Shown: one piece after another, positions 10,747-24,000 of the stretch
How positions within the stretch are numbered: position 1 is the stretch's first letter
How the letters are laid out: each line of letters begins with the position of its first letter
Source of the DNA: Thinopyrum elongatum
Lineage: Eukaryota > Streptophyta > Magnoliopsida > Poales > Poaceae
Assembly: GCA_011799875.1 (NCBI GenBank)
Contig: CM022302.1
Location: forward strand, 319,280,144 to 319,344,143
Direction: 5' to 3'
Length of the DNA: 64,000 bases
Program-made: the position numbers and the translations under genes
The notes under the pieces: generated by a model
Database searches by the model: none
Seen by the model: only the letters and a program-made list of their open reading frames with translations
What the model was told of the DNA's origin: nothing

Positions 10747-12812
10747 TGTGGCACGTCCATCAGTGGCGGTGGCGCGGCCGGAGGTTGCCTGTAGCGACGG
10801 CGGCGACGATGTTGGTGGCGGTCGGAGCTCAGGTGCTCACGGGATACCAGCAGCAGCGCGCGAATGAGCGGAATAAGGGGGCTGCAATGCTCTATGCGAT
10901 GCGACAAAGATGATGGACACCAGGCACTGGAACATCATCAGAGACGAGCTCGAGCGGCACTGAGCTTCGACTCACATGGCAGTGGTGGCTAGAGGACAAA
11001 TCAGACAGTAGAGAGAGATAGAGAGAGGGAGGGGGGAAGCACACAGTGCTCACCTAGGGAACACACGGTGGCTCTTTGAATTGGTTAGGAGCAGCAGACG
11101 TCCAAAATCGACGAAGATTTGCCGGCAGAGCCGAGGAAGAAGATTATGACAAGGAGGAGCTCAATGTAGAGGCGATGGGCTCGAACTGGTCCACGTGGTC
11201 GACATAGCGGAGCAAGGTGGAGCTCATGAGCACGGTGGCTGGGCACGGGGAGTTCTGTGGCTACGGGGGCGGCAAGGCGACGATGATGGCAGTGGCGGCC
11301 ATGGTGTGGGAGGATGAAGCTGCGCGGGGAGGAGGGGGGAAAGATCTTGCGCGTGTCCAGGGCGTCCACAGTGTAGTTCTTATCTAAACTAGGGTTGTAG
11401 CGGTGTCACGGTGGCAAGCATCATGTGGCGCAGCGCGACGTACGGCGATGGCGTGCTATTTTTTGAGAGGTGGTGAGAGGAGGATGAAAGGCCTCGGCTG
11501 GTGGGCTGAGCTGCGTATGCATCACTTAGGCCCAGTCCAACACGTAGTTTCTATTCTTTTCTTTATTCTTTTCCTGTTTTCTATTTTAGTCTTTGTTTTG
11601 TATTTCTTTTTGCTATTAAATGAATTTAGTTGACTATGAAATTTGGCACATAAATATTAGGCAACATTATTAGTTATCACAAACAGTTTCAATTTAATTT
11701 GAAATGTTGAAACATTTTTTTAAATTGAAATGGCTAAATTTAGTGACGCTGGCTCTGTTTCAATGAAGTTAAGGGCATTTTAATAATTCAAATGATGTTG
11801 GTTAATTCATGACAATTACTTAGTGAATATTTGCAACACAATCAACATTTTTGTTTTACTGTTTGAAGAAATAATAATTTGAGTTGCAATTTGAATTTGA
11901 GTTTGGCTTTTATCAAGGGATAATTAAGCTTAGGAACATAAGATGACAAGGCATCATTAGGGTGAGTTCAATGTAGCTTAATTAATATGGTATCACATCT
12001 TACATAGACTATACAAGAGTTATGAGTTATGAACAGGAAAAAGAATCTACAAGTAGTCTAGCCAGCTCTGCATGCCTTCTTTCAAACTTGGTTTTGCCTT
12101 TTTGATAATCATATCAAAATGTTCCTTGAAGGTATTGATACAATATTGTATGCGCTTTGTTTTGTCATCAAAGATGATGCTGTTTCTTTGCTTCCATAAG
12201 CTCCAACATCCTGCAATCAAGCTTTCTTTGAAACAAATAGCATTGTTATGCCTCTTTCCTTCCATGAGCATCTTCATAAGCTCATAATCTGTGTTCCATT
12301 GGAAACCAATGGCCATCCAAAAGTTCCGACTGAAATCACAGCTGAAGAACAGATGAGTTAAATGTTCATTAGGCTCATCCTCACACAACACACATTTAGT
12401 AGATTCAATATGGAAAGCTTTTCCTGGTAAGCAAATCTCTAGTATTCAGCCTATCCTGGAGTAGTAACCAAAAGAAGAATTTTTGCTTAGCTAGAGTGCA
12501 GGATTTCCATATCCAGTGGAAAGGTTTGGGAGCATCCATAGGGTTTCCAGTGTATTCCAGGTATGTTCTTTTATTTGAATATTTAGAGCCACCCCATTAG
12601 AATTGCCATGAGTCCATATCTACCTGATTTCCTCTCTCATTTATAAAAGCTCTTAACTGGATACTCTGTTGGACAGCAAAACTGGACATTGGCATATGAA
12701 ACAAGTCATAGAAATTGTGTGATTTAGATTGCTGGCAGCTTCAAGTGTGATGTGTGCATTTTTAGCATAGGAGAAAAGTTGGGCCATCATGCTTAATTAC
12801 AAGGGTGTTACA
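10747..12812 (-). repeat. 3' LTR of chromodomain gypsy, split by a LINE fragment
   Basis: The minus-strand start TGTAACACCC at 12812 is firm. The left end is put at TGTGGCAC (10747) because LTRs of this class finish in GCCACA; that end is uncertain by tens of bases. The left part is GC-rich and the central part AT-rich, as in related gypsy LTRs. The LINE fragment (about 12010-12780) separates the first 30 bases or so from the rest. Confidence 0.5.
12010..12780 (-). pseudogene. LINE (non-LTR retrotransposon) ORF2 C-terminus
   Basis: Minus-strand frames 12047-12391 and the stretch up to about 12560 encode the zinc-binding region that follows reverse transcriptase in plant LINEs: IWKSCTLAKQKFFFWLLL, then CVLCEDEPNEHLTHLFFSC (a C-x2-C ... 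H-x7-C arrangement), then SLWKQRNSIIF. It is 5'-truncated, as most LINE copies are. No poly-A tail or clear target duplication was found, so the limits are approximate. An in-frame stop lies near 12420. Confidence 0.75.
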
Positions 12813-12847
12813 ATTCTCCTCCACTAAAAGAAATCTCGTCCCGAGAT

Positions 12848-13153
12848 TTAAGAGGTGGATGAAAAGAGAGCAGGGTATTCACCACGAAGATGATCCTCGC
12901 GTTCGCACGTGGCTTCATCTTGAGAGTGATTTGACGACTGAACTTTTAGGAACTTGGTTGCCTTCTGATGGGTGCGACATTCAACTTGATCAGGAATGCG
13001 GACTGGATGCTCTTTATAAGAGAGGTCTTGTTGCAATTCAAGCACTTCATGATCCACTGCTCCGATAGGGTCCTTGAAGCAGCGATGGAGTTGTGACACA
13101 TGAAAGACATTGTGAACCTGAGAAAGATTCAACGATAGTTCCTACTGATATAC
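12848..13153 (-). pseudogene. Integrase C-terminus and chromodomain, gypsy pol end
   Basis: This fragment encodes the tail of a gypsy polyprotein: LNLSQVHNVFHVSQLHRCFK followed by a chromodomain-like end finishing in EYPALFSSTS. The same blocks occur at 44360-44653. A leucine codon near 13119 has become TAG, so the copy is dead. The chromodomain in this class targets integration to heterochromatin. Confidence 0.8.
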
Positions 13154-13158
13154 CAGTT

Positions 13159-14630
13159 TGATGACCCACGAGTATAGGGGATCAATCGTGCTCCTTTCGA
13201 TAAGTAAGAGTGTCGAGCCCAACAAGGAGTCGAAGGAATTGATAAGCGGTTTCAGCAAGGTATTCTGTGCAAGTGCTGTAAAGAAGTAGTAACAGGTAGT
13301 TTGATAGCAAGTAACAAGTAACCAAAGTAACAAGGTGCAACAAGGTGGCCCAATCCTTTTTTTTCAAAGAACAAGCCAAAAGTACTTCTTACATTAAGCA
13401 AAGCGTTCTCGAGGACACATGGGAATTTCGTGTAGTCACGTTCATCATATTTAGTTGTTTCACGTTCACTACTTTGAAAGGTTTTATGTGGGTGGACAGG
13501 TGTTGGGGTGATGTTCTTACTTGAACAAATAACCCACTTATGATTACCCCCTCTCGCAAGAATCCGCAACTATGAAAGAAGAATTAAGATAAATCTAACC
13601 ATAGCACAAAACATATGGATCCAAATCAGCCCCTTATGGAATATCGCATAAACTAGGGTTTAAGGTTCTATCACTCTCGCAACCCATCCTCTACTTACTA
13701 CTCCCCAATTCCTTCCCCTAGGCCAAAGCATGGTAATGTGTCGTGTAGTCGACATTCACACGACACCACTAGAGGAAGAACAACATACACATCATCAAAA
13801 TATTGAACGAATACCAACTTCACATGATTACTTATAAGAAGACTCCTCCGATGTCCTCAAGAACAAATGAAACTACTCACAAAACATATTCATGTTCATG
13901 ATCAGAAGAGAATAGTATATGGTTAACAATATGAACATATGATCTTCCACCAAATAAACCAACTAGCATCAACTACAAGATTTACTCAACACTACTAGCA
14001 ACCCACAGGTACCAATCTGAGGTATTGAGACAAAGATTGAATATAGAACTAAGGTGTGAGATGAGATGGTGTTGGTGAAGTTGTTGATGAAGATGAGTCC
14101 TCCCACGATGAGAGGAACGTTGGTGATGACAATGGCTTCGATTTCCCCCTCCTGGAGGGAAGTATCCCCGGTAGAATCGCTCCGCCATAGAGCAAAAGTG
14201 CTCCTGCCCAGGTTCCTCCTCAAGACTGCAGTGCTTCATCCTGAATGTCTTCTCTTATTTTTTTTAGGGCAAATGCCCTCATATAGTAGAAGATGGGCAC
14301 CAGAGGGCATCTCTGGGCCCCACAAGTGGCAGGGTGCACCCCCTGCCTTGTGGTCGCATGATTGATCTTCTGTGGTACCTTTTCCTTCCAGTATTTTTAT
14401 ATATTCCAAAACAATTCTCCGTAAAATTTCAGGTCATTTGGAGCTCCATAGAATAGCTATCTCTATTGTAGCTCTTTTAGGTCCAGAATTCCAGCTGCCA
14501 ACAATTTCCCTCTTCTTGTATATCTTGCATATTAAGAGAGAAAAGGCATTAGAATTGCATCATAAAGTGAAATATTGATCTAAAACATCATAAATACCAG
14601 TAGGAAAACATGAGCAAAATGGACGTATCA
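13159..14630. mobile_element. Solo LTR (family B) in gypsy pol
   Basis: A 1472-bp sequence from TGATGACCC to GACGTATCA. It is flanked by near-identical 5-bp duplications, CAGTT (13154-13158) and CACTT (14631-14635), differing at one base. It interrupts the pol frame of the minus-strand gypsy, whose coding sequence resumes on both sides. No internal domain remains, so this is LTR-LTR recombination product rather than a full element. The superfamily is unknown to me; ORFs inside it are chance. Confidence 0.8.
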
Positions 14631-15418
14631 CACTTTTCCACATCTTTCAAGAATGCGGAAAAGACCAATGTAGCGAGGAGCTAGCTTGCCCTTGCTTCCG
14701 AAACGTGTTGGAAATATGCCCTAGAGGTAATAATATTTGTATTATTATATTTCCATATTCATAATTATAGAGTTTATATTCTGTGCTAACTGCTATGATC
14801 CTGGAATATGCGATTCAGTGGAAAACTCATATGCACGTGTGGAATGATAAACAGTAAAATAAAAGGTTCCTAGTCTTGCCTCTAAGACTAGCTCAAGTGT
14901 TGTTGATGATCATGTTTTCTGGATCTTAGGATATCATCAAGTGCAACGATGATCCTAAAACAACATTGAGATTGTGACGTTGGAAGAATGATCATATTGA
15001 ATCGGCCCAATCTTGTTTGTTATGAATTGAGTTAATATCGTCTGCATTCAATTGTAATAACACATAGTGTTAACTTGTGATATTGCTCCTTAGACCAAGA
15101 GAGTATCGTGGTCACTTCTTACTGTACAGTGGGCTTTGGGGTTGCTCAAACACCATCTGTAACATGGTCATCATAACGACAGCTTACAGGTTCATCAGAA
15201 AGTTTGACAAGTGACCGGATAGCTCGAGAGTGGGATTTGCTCCTCTGATGATGGAGAGATATTCTTAGGGCCCTCTCAGTGTGACGGCATGAATCATTGT
15301 CTGGACAGACACATGTGACTTCGTCACGGGGATGCCGGAACATAATAACGAGAAAGAAGAACGAAACCGGTAACGAGGATTTCGATATAACGAGCATAGT
15401 GATGACTCGGGAGGATAC

Positions 15419-16956
15419 TGCTACTTCTTGAGCTTGCATTGATTTTTCCCTTGAAGAGGAAAGGGTGATGTAGCAAAGTAGAGATAAATATTTCCCTCAG
15501 TTAAGAACCAAGGTATCAATCCAGTAGGAGGTACAAGCAAGTCCCCAATAGATGCACCTGCACAAACTAACAAACACTTGCACACAACGCGAAAAAGGGG
15601 TTGTCAATCCCTACACGGTCACTAGCAAGAGTGAGATAGACATAAAAGATAAGTAAAAGGAAAAATAAAGTAAATATAAAGATATTGCAGCAAGGTATTT
15701 TTAGGTTTTTGGTTTTATAGATCTGGAAATATATAATGAGAAATAGACTCGGGGGCCATAGTTTTCACTAGAGGCTTCTCTCTTGAAAGGAACACCTACG
15801 GTGGGTGAACAAATTACTGTTGAGCAATTGATAGGAAAGCGCAAAGTTATGATGATATCTAAGGTAATGATCATGAATATAGGAATCAGGTCCATGACAA
15901 GTAGACCGACTCATGCCTGCATCTACTACTATTACTCCACACATCGACCGCTATCCAGCATGCATCTAGTGAATTAAGTTAACAAGAACGGAGTAACGCC
16001 TAAAGCAATGTGACATGATGTAGAGGGATAGATCCAATCAATATGGTAAAACCCACATCTTTTTATCCTTAATGGCAACAATACAAGTACATGCCTCGCT
16101 ACCCCTACTGTCACTGGGTGAGGACACCGCAAGATTGAACCCAAAACAAAGCACCTCACCCATTGCAAGAAAAACCAATCTAGTTGGCCAAACCAAATCG
16201 ATAGATTAGAGAGAAATACAAAGCTATCTTAATCATGCATAAAAGAGTTCAGAGAAGACTCAAATAATATTCATAGATAATATGATCATATATCCACAAT
16301 TCATCGGATCTCAACAAACGCACCGCAAAAGAAGATTACATCAAATAGAACTCCAAGAACATCAAGGAGAACATTGTATTGAAGATCAAAGAGAGAGAAG
16401 AAGCCATCTAGCTACTAGCTATGGACCCGTAGGTCTGTGGTAAACTACTGACACATCATCAGAAGGGTAGCAAGGTTGGTGTAGAGGCCTCCGTGATCGA
16501 ATCCCCCTCCGTCTGAGTGCCGGAAAAGGCCCCAATATGGGATCCCACGAGGACAGAAGCTTGCGACGGCGAAAAAGTATTTTTGGTGTGCCCTCTGGTA
16601 TACGGGGAATATTTGGGTGTTTATGGATCCATGGTTAGGGTTAGGAGAGCTACGAGGGGCCCACGTGCCCCTAGGGCATGTGGCCTCCTCGTAGGTCTTC
16701 TGGCCTCTTCCCAAAGCTTCGTAGGTGTCTTCTAGTCCAAGAAAAATCATCGTAAAGTTTCATTCCATCTGGACTCCATTTGGTATTGATTTTTTGTAAA
16801 AGAAGGAAAAAACAACAACTGGCACTGGGCACTAGGTTAATAGGTTAGTCCCAAAAAATGATATAAAATAGCATATTAATGCATATAAAACATCCAAGAT
16901 GGATAATATAATAGCATGGAACAATAAAAAATTATAGATACGTTGGAGACGTATCA
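15419..16956 (-). mobile_element. Solo LTR (family A) with perfect duplication GATAC
   Basis: Complete copy of the LTR seen truncated at 1-1224, in reverse orientation, bounded by TGCTACTTC and GACGTATCA. Perfect 5-bp target duplications GATAC flank it (15414-15418 and 16957-16961). No internal domain is left. The ORFs inside are not genes. Confidence 0.9.
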
Positions 16957-18017
16957 GATACCGATGCATCCTGGGTTTTGTGAAGTATCGTGAAACAAAG
17001 GGAACATCATATTATAACCAAAGGTTCGCTCGAATATCATTCATGTGCTTATAGGGACCGATACGGACGTCCATGGTCCCACTGCCGGTCATTGAACGAA
17101 CGGTTTCGTTCATGTCAATGAGTTACCGAACTTATGGGGTCACAAGCTTAAGGAAATCATGATCTACTGAGTGCTAGTAGGACGGGAGTCATGAGAATAT
17201 ATTTTTGGAACTGTTTCATGAATATTCAGAATAGTTCCGAGAGGATTCGGAAGCATTTCGGGGTCACCCGAAGGGTTTCAGAGAGTATCGGGCAATACCG
17301 GGTATTACCGATAAATTATATATAAGTGGAAAATGTTTCCAGAGATGTTATATATATATATATATATTTATATAATGGTCTAGAAGTATTTAGGACATTT
17401 TATATTTAATTTAAATATCAACGGGCCTTAAAAGGCTAAGAGGTGGGAGGAAACTTGGGCCATAAGGGCCCAAGTAGGAAGGCGCCCCCCTTTCCTTGTG
17501 TGTCTGTGGGGGGGGTGCGAATTGGACAAGGGGAGGGAGTCCTACTCCCTCCCCATGGCTGGTGCCCCAAGGGGGGACTCTCCCCCCTTGGTGGCCGCCC
17601 TCTCCTCCTCCTCCAACCTATATATACTAGGGGTTTTTGCTATATGGTTCATAGAAGTTTTGGAGTTTCCTCTAGTTCTTCTAGTTCTAGTTTTAGTTGG
17701 TCCTAGTTGACTAAATAGAGCTAGGATATCCTCTTGTCCTCATAATTAGAAGCCCAGCGTGGTTCTAATCTCCCCCCTCTGATTCTCTGACGATGATTAG
17801 CTCTGGAGGGTGAAGCGCTGCCGGTTGCGAAGGCTGCATGCTTGCAACCAAGTAGAGAGGCTGTGCTTTCAGTCTTTCGTTCGAGGGATCGTTCGTGGGC
17901 GGTATGAGGGACTCCAAGTACAATCTACATCGACATGTTCTTCTTTCATTGAAACTCGGTGACGGTAATGATCGTGATCCCAACCTGTTATGCATCTTCC
18001 ACTACTGGAATCAGGGT

Positions 18018-18520
18018 CTTTGCCATCTGCCAGCTCTTTGCCGTCTACCAGCTGATGGCAAAGAGGCTGTTTGCCGTCTGTCTTGTCAAACCAAATGGCA
18101 AAGAACCAGCTGATGGCAAAGAGGGTCTTTGCCATCTGCCACTTCTTTGCCGTTTGCTGGCAGACGGCAAACAGTTCTTTGTCGTCTGCCAGCAGACGGC
18201 AAAGACCAAAGTGGGCCCCATGGGGGTATTGCACTGCCTAGGTCACACGGGCCACTTCTTTGCCGTCTGCTGGCAGACGGCAAAGATTTCTTTGCCATCT
18301 GCCAGCAGACGGCAAAGAGGTAAGGGGGGCCAACAGTGTCACGGCGTGGGCGTGCTAACGGTCACCCTCTTTGCCGTCTGCTGGCGGACGGCAAAGAAAT
18401 ATTTGCCGTCTGCCAGCAGACGGCAAAGAGGGTGTCTTAATTTTCGCCCCCTCTTTGCCATCTGCCAGCGGACGGCAAAGAGGTGAGTTCTTTGCCATCC
18501 GCTGGCTGATGGCAAAGCCC
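18018..18520. repeat. 5' subterminal array of palindromic sites
   Basis: About ten copies of a roughly 28-bp palindrome made of the half-sites CTTTGCCGTCTGC and GCAGACGGCAAAG, with centres such as TGGC or CAGC. In En/Spm-type elements subterminal repeats bind the TNPA-type protein and bring the ends together; that role is inferred here. Confidence 0.85.
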
Positions 18521-20099
18521 AGCCTGGCCCCACCCCTCTCTCTCTCCCCTATCTCTCCCTGCAGCCCGGCCCCATCCCTCTCTCTCTCTCCCCTATCTCT
18601 CCCTGCAGCCCGGCCCTACCCCTCTTTCTCTCCCCCCCACCTCACCCCCCCCACTACCCATCCCCTCCGTTCCCCGACGCCGCCCCCCCGCGCCCGCCCC
18701 TCCACCGCACCCCCGCCACCCCAGCCCCCGCCCTCTCCCGACCCCCTAGCACCGCCTCCTGCCCCTCCTCACCCATCATCCTCGCTCTCGACCCTCCAGA
18801 CCCGAGATGGGAAGCTGTATCAGGTGGGTGTTGTGATTAGCGGGGTGTGTCGACGGGGAGGGATACGGGTGATGGTTAGTAGCTCGTTCTAGGGTCCCCG
18901 CCACCCCACACCACCTCCCCGCCGCCGCTGCTTCCCCGCCGCTGCCTCCCCGCCACCACCCCCCACTTCCCTCCTCCACCTCCCCCCCCCTCTGCCATGG
19001 GGCCCCCACCCCGGCTCATGCCCTAGGGCCGCCGCCACTTGCTGCTGCGGTCGCGGCAGCACCGGCCGCCGCCGTTCCCCGCCACTGGTGCCACCTTGCT
19101 CTCTGCCCCCTCTGCCCAGCCCACGGTGAGCACCGGTCCCCCTCTTTGTTCTTATTTTTTTGCATGTATAGATTTAGGAGTTGATGGATCTATGGATGGA
19201 TGGATAGATTAATGTAAGGATGGATGGATAGATGGATGTATGTATACAGGGGCGGTGCCAGCAATCTGGCAAGCTTTGGCAGCTACCATACCTAAATTTT
19301 TCTAAAAATACAATGTATGCATACTAGTACATGTAAACTTTGAAGCAGTAAGATTCTGTGCGTGTTTGGCCTGGTTGCTTCCTACTGGTGGGTCTGATTG
19401 ATGTATAGATGGACGATTGATGTATTGAACCATGTATATATAGATGTATGTATATGTGATTTTGAACAATTTGTAGTTGTTATATGGATTGCTAGATGGA
19501 TGTATGCTGTGTAGATGTATGGATGGAAAGATGGATGAATGCTATATAGATGTATGGGTGGATTTATGTATGGATTTTCATTTAAAAAATAGTGTCTTTT
19601 TTTCCGTTAGGTTAGATGTTGTTGATTAGATTGTTCTGCGGTGCTTATGTTGGATTGTTTTTCATGTGCAGGGATCTTCTCTTCACCTCCAGGAGCACTG
19701 TCGGTCCCGTTGCCGTCATCGTTGTTCGACTACCACCTCTACGGTCTAAGGGTGAGCTCGACTGTCATCTCCTCCCTGACCTTCCCCTATTTGCTCTGTT
19801 TCGGTCGTTCTGCCGATGCCACTAGATTTTATTTTCATGCGAAGTCACGTAACCTAGGCGTCTGCCGTTCGAAAGAGTGGCATCTATAAATATGCATGTA
19901 TTTGCATATTTATAACCGTCGTCCTTTCGAATTGTCCACATTATCCATGGACAGCCCGAGTACGTGTAGATTGGGTTTTGTTTCCCGTGCTCTACTTCGG
20001 TCTGAGGCAAAATTTCGTCAGCACCGCCCTGTTGTTCTCCTGGTACACATTCTCTTCGAGGGGTCGAGGGTCGTCGAGGGGTCGGGTGGTCGAGGGATG

Positions 20100-20235
20100 A
20101 CACCCCAACACCCCGACACCCCGACACCCAGACACGACACCCCCGACACCCCGACACCACGACACCCCGACACAACGACACCACGACACCCCGACACCCC
20201 GACACCCCGACACCCAGACACGAAACCCCCCGACC
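20100..20235. repeat. 8-bp minisatellite GACACCCC
   Basis: About 15 imperfect units of GACACCCC with variants such as GACACCAC. It has no clear role. Confidence 0.85.
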
Positions 20236-20689
20236 CCCGACACCTCTTCGGCCTCCTGTTGACCGAAAAGGTGCTCTTCGGCCTTCCAGAGGCCGACAGG
20301 GTCATATATTTGTGAATTATGAGTTAGGAAGTATATTTCCCGATTTTGTTAAGAAAAACATCATATATATTTGTGTTGATCGGGTGGATTTAAATGTGCA
20401 GTTCTTTCGTTGCTGCGAGGGTCTGGTGTTCGACGACCTCCCTGTGCGTTCGACGAGCTCCGCCCCTGCGTTCGTGGGTGAGCACAAATGACATCTCCTC
20501 CTCCCCCCTTCATTTGCTCTGTTCCGGTCTTCGTGCCGATGAAACTTGCTAGCTGTAGGTGTCAATCATCAGTATGCGTGACCACTATGCGTCTCCCATT
20601 CGAAAGGGTTACATCTATAAATATGCATGCATTTGCATATTTATAACCGTGATTCTTTTGAATTGTCCAACGTTATCCATGGATAGCCC

Positions 20690-20905
20690 GAGTATGTGTA
20701 GATTGGGTTCGTTTTCCCATATGCTCTGCTCCGGATCCGATGCAGAATTTTGTCAGTGCCTCCCTATTGTTCTTCGGGTACACATCCTCTCTGCTTATTG
20801 CCGAGACGTGTATCAGGAGAACAGCGGGGAGGTGCTGCCGAAATTTTGCATCGGATCCGGAGTAGAGCATGGGAAAACGAACCCAATCTACACATACCCG
20901 GGTGG
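20690..20905. repeat. Inverted repeat, about 88-bp arms
   Basis: The sequence at 20690-20780 reappears as its reverse complement at 20815-20905. Shared phrases include GTGTAGATTGGGTTCGTTTT and CGGATCCGATGC, and the loop is about 35-40 bp. A transcript would fold into a long hairpin. A direct, more diverged copy of the left arm lies at 19955-20045. Confidence 0.8.
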
Positions 20906-21036
20906 GATTAGGACCTATCCTTACCTACTAGCGTCTAGGTTGCATGGACGTAATAAAACTGACAAACTCTATTAACTGATGAATATGGTTTGTTGAATTA
21001 TGTATGTATTTCTTGTGTGTCTAGTAGCTAGGCAAG

Positions 21037-24000
21037 ATGAGTGATCGTGCATGGATGTACACCGGTCACACTAGTCAGAAAGACATGACCCATGAATGGA
21101 TGAGAAAAGCCAAGGGGTTTGTGAGAGCCGCTTTTGCATATGGACAGGAAACAACCTGGTGCCCCTGTGTCTGCTGCGACAACTTTCATAAGATGTCAGA
21201 GTTAGAAATGATCAAACACCTACAGAAGTTGGGTTTCACGCCTAATTATACGGTCTGGACATTTCATGGTGAGTCTGCCCAACGTGCCAGAGCTGAGGAG
21301 GGCCGTCGTCGCACCGACGAGCATGGTACCGGGATGGAAGACATGGTGGAAGACTTTGATGATGCTCGGGATTCGGACTATGAGATGGAGGAATCTGCAA
21401 AGGCCTTCAATGATATCTTGGAATCTTCAAAACGTCCTCTCCACGAGCACACTGAGCTTTGTCAGCTGGATGCCATCGCACAAGTAATGGCTCTGAAGGC
21501 TCAATTCAACTTGGGCAGAGAATGCTACGACGCGATGATGACACTATTTGGACGCTTTCTACCCAAAGGCCATGTAATGCCTGCAAACCTGTACTAGTCG
21601 GACAAAATCCTCCGTGTACTTAAGATGCCCTATGAGAAGATAGATGCCTGTGAGAAAGGATGTGCCTTATTTAGGCTTGAGTATGTGGACTTGAAGTATT
21701 GTCCCGTTTGCCAGTCTTCCAGGTATGTTGAGGTAGACTACGGTATGGGTGAGAAGAGTCAGACAAAAATCCCAGTTAATGTTCTTCGGTATATGCCAAT
21801 CATACCAAGACTTCAACGTCTTTTCATGGTTGAAGAGATGGCCAGACAGATGACATGGCATAAATTGGGCAAAAGAACCGAACTAGATGCAGATGGGGAG
21901 CCGATGTTGGTACACACATCAGATGCTTTTGCGTGGAAGCGCTTTGATGCAATACATCATGCTAAAGCAGCAGATCCAAGGCATCCTCGACTCGCCATAA
22001 GCACGGATGGGTTCAATGTGTTTGGTATGATGGCAGCCAAATACAGTTGTTGGCCTGTATTTGTCATTCCACTCAATCTCCCGCCCGGACAGATTATGCA
22101 AAGAAAGAACATTTTCCTGACGTTGATAATTCGGGGGCCCAACTATCCGGGGAAGAATATGAATGTGTACATGCAGCCGCTTAAGGATGAACTGCAAGAA
22201 GCTTGGGATAATGGGATCAAGACATACGACACCGCTACAAAAAAAAACTTCCTAATGCGTGCGTGGTACATGTACTCGATGCATGACTTGCCGGCGTATG
22301 CGCTATTCATTGGCTGGTCTGTGCATGGAAGGTTCCCGTGCCCCACATGCAAGGCAGCTCTTGAGTTTCATCGGCTGCAGGTGGGTGGCAAGTTTTCTTG
22401 CTTCGACATGCATAGACAGTTCCTGGATCCTCGCCATAAGTTCAGAAAAGACAAGAAGAACTTCATCAAAGGTAGAGTTGTCAAAAACTCTGCACCACCT
22501 GCGTTGACAGGCCAACAGACCCTGGATCAGTTAAACTCTCTCGAGCCAGATCCGAAGCGTCCAGGGTATTTCAAGGGGTATAATTCCGAACACGCCTGGA
22601 CTCACAAGACATGCTTGTGGGATCTGCCTTACTTCAAAGACCTCCTTTGCCCACACAACATCGACGTGATGCACACTGAAAAGAATGTCGGCGAGGCCCT
22701 ATTTGGTACATTGTTCAGCATAGAGGGGAAAACAAAGGATAATCCTAAGGCTAGAGTCGATCAGCAGGCTCTATGTGATAGACCGCTACAAAACAAGCGA
22801 CAACCGAAAGGAAAGAAGAACTGGACGAAGCCAAAGGCATGGTTCAATCTTGGAAGGCCAGTTATGAGGGAAATACTCCTGTGGGTGAAAAATGACTTGA
22901 TGTTCCCCGATGGGTATGCAGCGAATCTAAAGAGGGGAGCGAGCCTTGAAAAATTGAAAATATTTGGTCTCAAGAGTCATGATTGGCACATATGGCTTGA
23001 GCGGGTAATGCCGGTGATGTTGCGTGGCTTTATCCCTGAGGATGAATGGCTAGTACTGGCAGAGCTGAGCTATTTCTTCTGTGTTCTTTGTGCGAAAGAA
23101 CTATCGCCTGGCTTGCTAGAAGAACTGGAAGAGTTGGCGCCGGAGTTGATCTGCAAGTTAGAGAGGATCTTTCCACCGGGCTTCTTTAATCCAATGCAGC
23201 ATTTGATTTTGCATCTCCCGACCGAGGCACGATTGGGGGGGCCCGTGCAGAATCGTTGGTGCTACGCAACTGAGAGGATGCAGAAGACGCTTCGAGAAAA
23301 TCGTAAAAATAAACATCGAATTGAAGCATCGATGGCCGAGGCATTCATTACTGAGGAGGTGGCAAACTTCATGACAGCACACTACGAAGCCAAAAATCGT
23401 CATTTGCATAATCTGAAGCCTCGGTACAATGCTGGCGACCCTAAAAAGGGTGGATCCAACCTCAGCCTATTCAAAGGGAAGCTCGCACCAGCCAGTGCTT
23501 ATACTCCCTTATCGTTGGATGTCGATGAATGGTGGACCATTACGTTGTATATCTTGAACAACCTAATAGAAATGCAGCCGTACATCGAGTAAGTTCTCGG
23601 TACATTGTTTCGCAACCTCTAATTCCTTTAAACTGCTCTTATTCCCGGATATTTGATACAGTCGATACGTCGCCGAATTCTCGTATGGAGCGGTGATCCA
23701 AAAGGATTCCGTCGAAGAGTATGAGCTTCTGGCAATGTATGGAGGCGGCTATCCCGGTTTCATCTCTTGGTTCAAACAAACGGTAATTTCCATTAGACCA
23801 TTTCATTTCTTCTTCTAATTTCCGGCTAATGCAACAATCCTTTTGTATTAAACTTGTAGGCTAGTTCAGAGTCTATGGACGCTGAATTGAGACAAGTCGC
23901 TAATGGTTTTGACTATAAGGTCCATTCATTTGACAAATACGACATCAACGGGTATCGCTTTCGTACCTATGGCAAAGAGCTATCTATGGCCGACCGAAAG

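Larger units (their letters stand above)
10725..14705 (-). mobile_element. 3' part of a chromodomain gypsy, with two insertions
   Basis: Minus-strand gypsy remnant. From right to left it has the last part of pol (14636-14705, interrupted, then 12848-13153), a short polypurine region, and the 3' LTR starting at 12812. A solo LTR (13159-14630) sits inside pol and a LINE fragment inside the LTR. The pol end is clearly homologous to the end of the intact gypsy at 44300-44653. The rest of the element is missing: copia sequence begins at 14706. Confidence 0.75.
18521..21036. other. CACTA 5' leader: low complexity, duplicated blocks, minisatellite
   Basis: Non-coding region between the array and the transposase gene. 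It holds a C-rich stretch with a duplicated CT-rich phrase (18535-18640), GATGGATG-type short repeats (19180-19560), an 8-bp GACACCCC minisatellite (20100-20235), two related blocks of about 260 bp (19800-20060; 20525-20790), and a long inverted repeat (20690-20905). ORFs over the minisatellite are open in several frames only because the 8-bp period cycles through them. It probably serves as promoter and 5' untranslated region. Confidence 0.6.

Noticed and set aside
18018..18520. Array of evenly recurring palindromes resembling a CRISPR array
   Set aside because: No unique spacers of constant length and no cas genes; eukaryotic context; these are CACTA subterminal repeats.
19822..20315. ORFs rich in CRGV or DTPTPRH repeats
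   Set aside because: They translate the 8-bp minisatellite, which is open in several frames on both strands.
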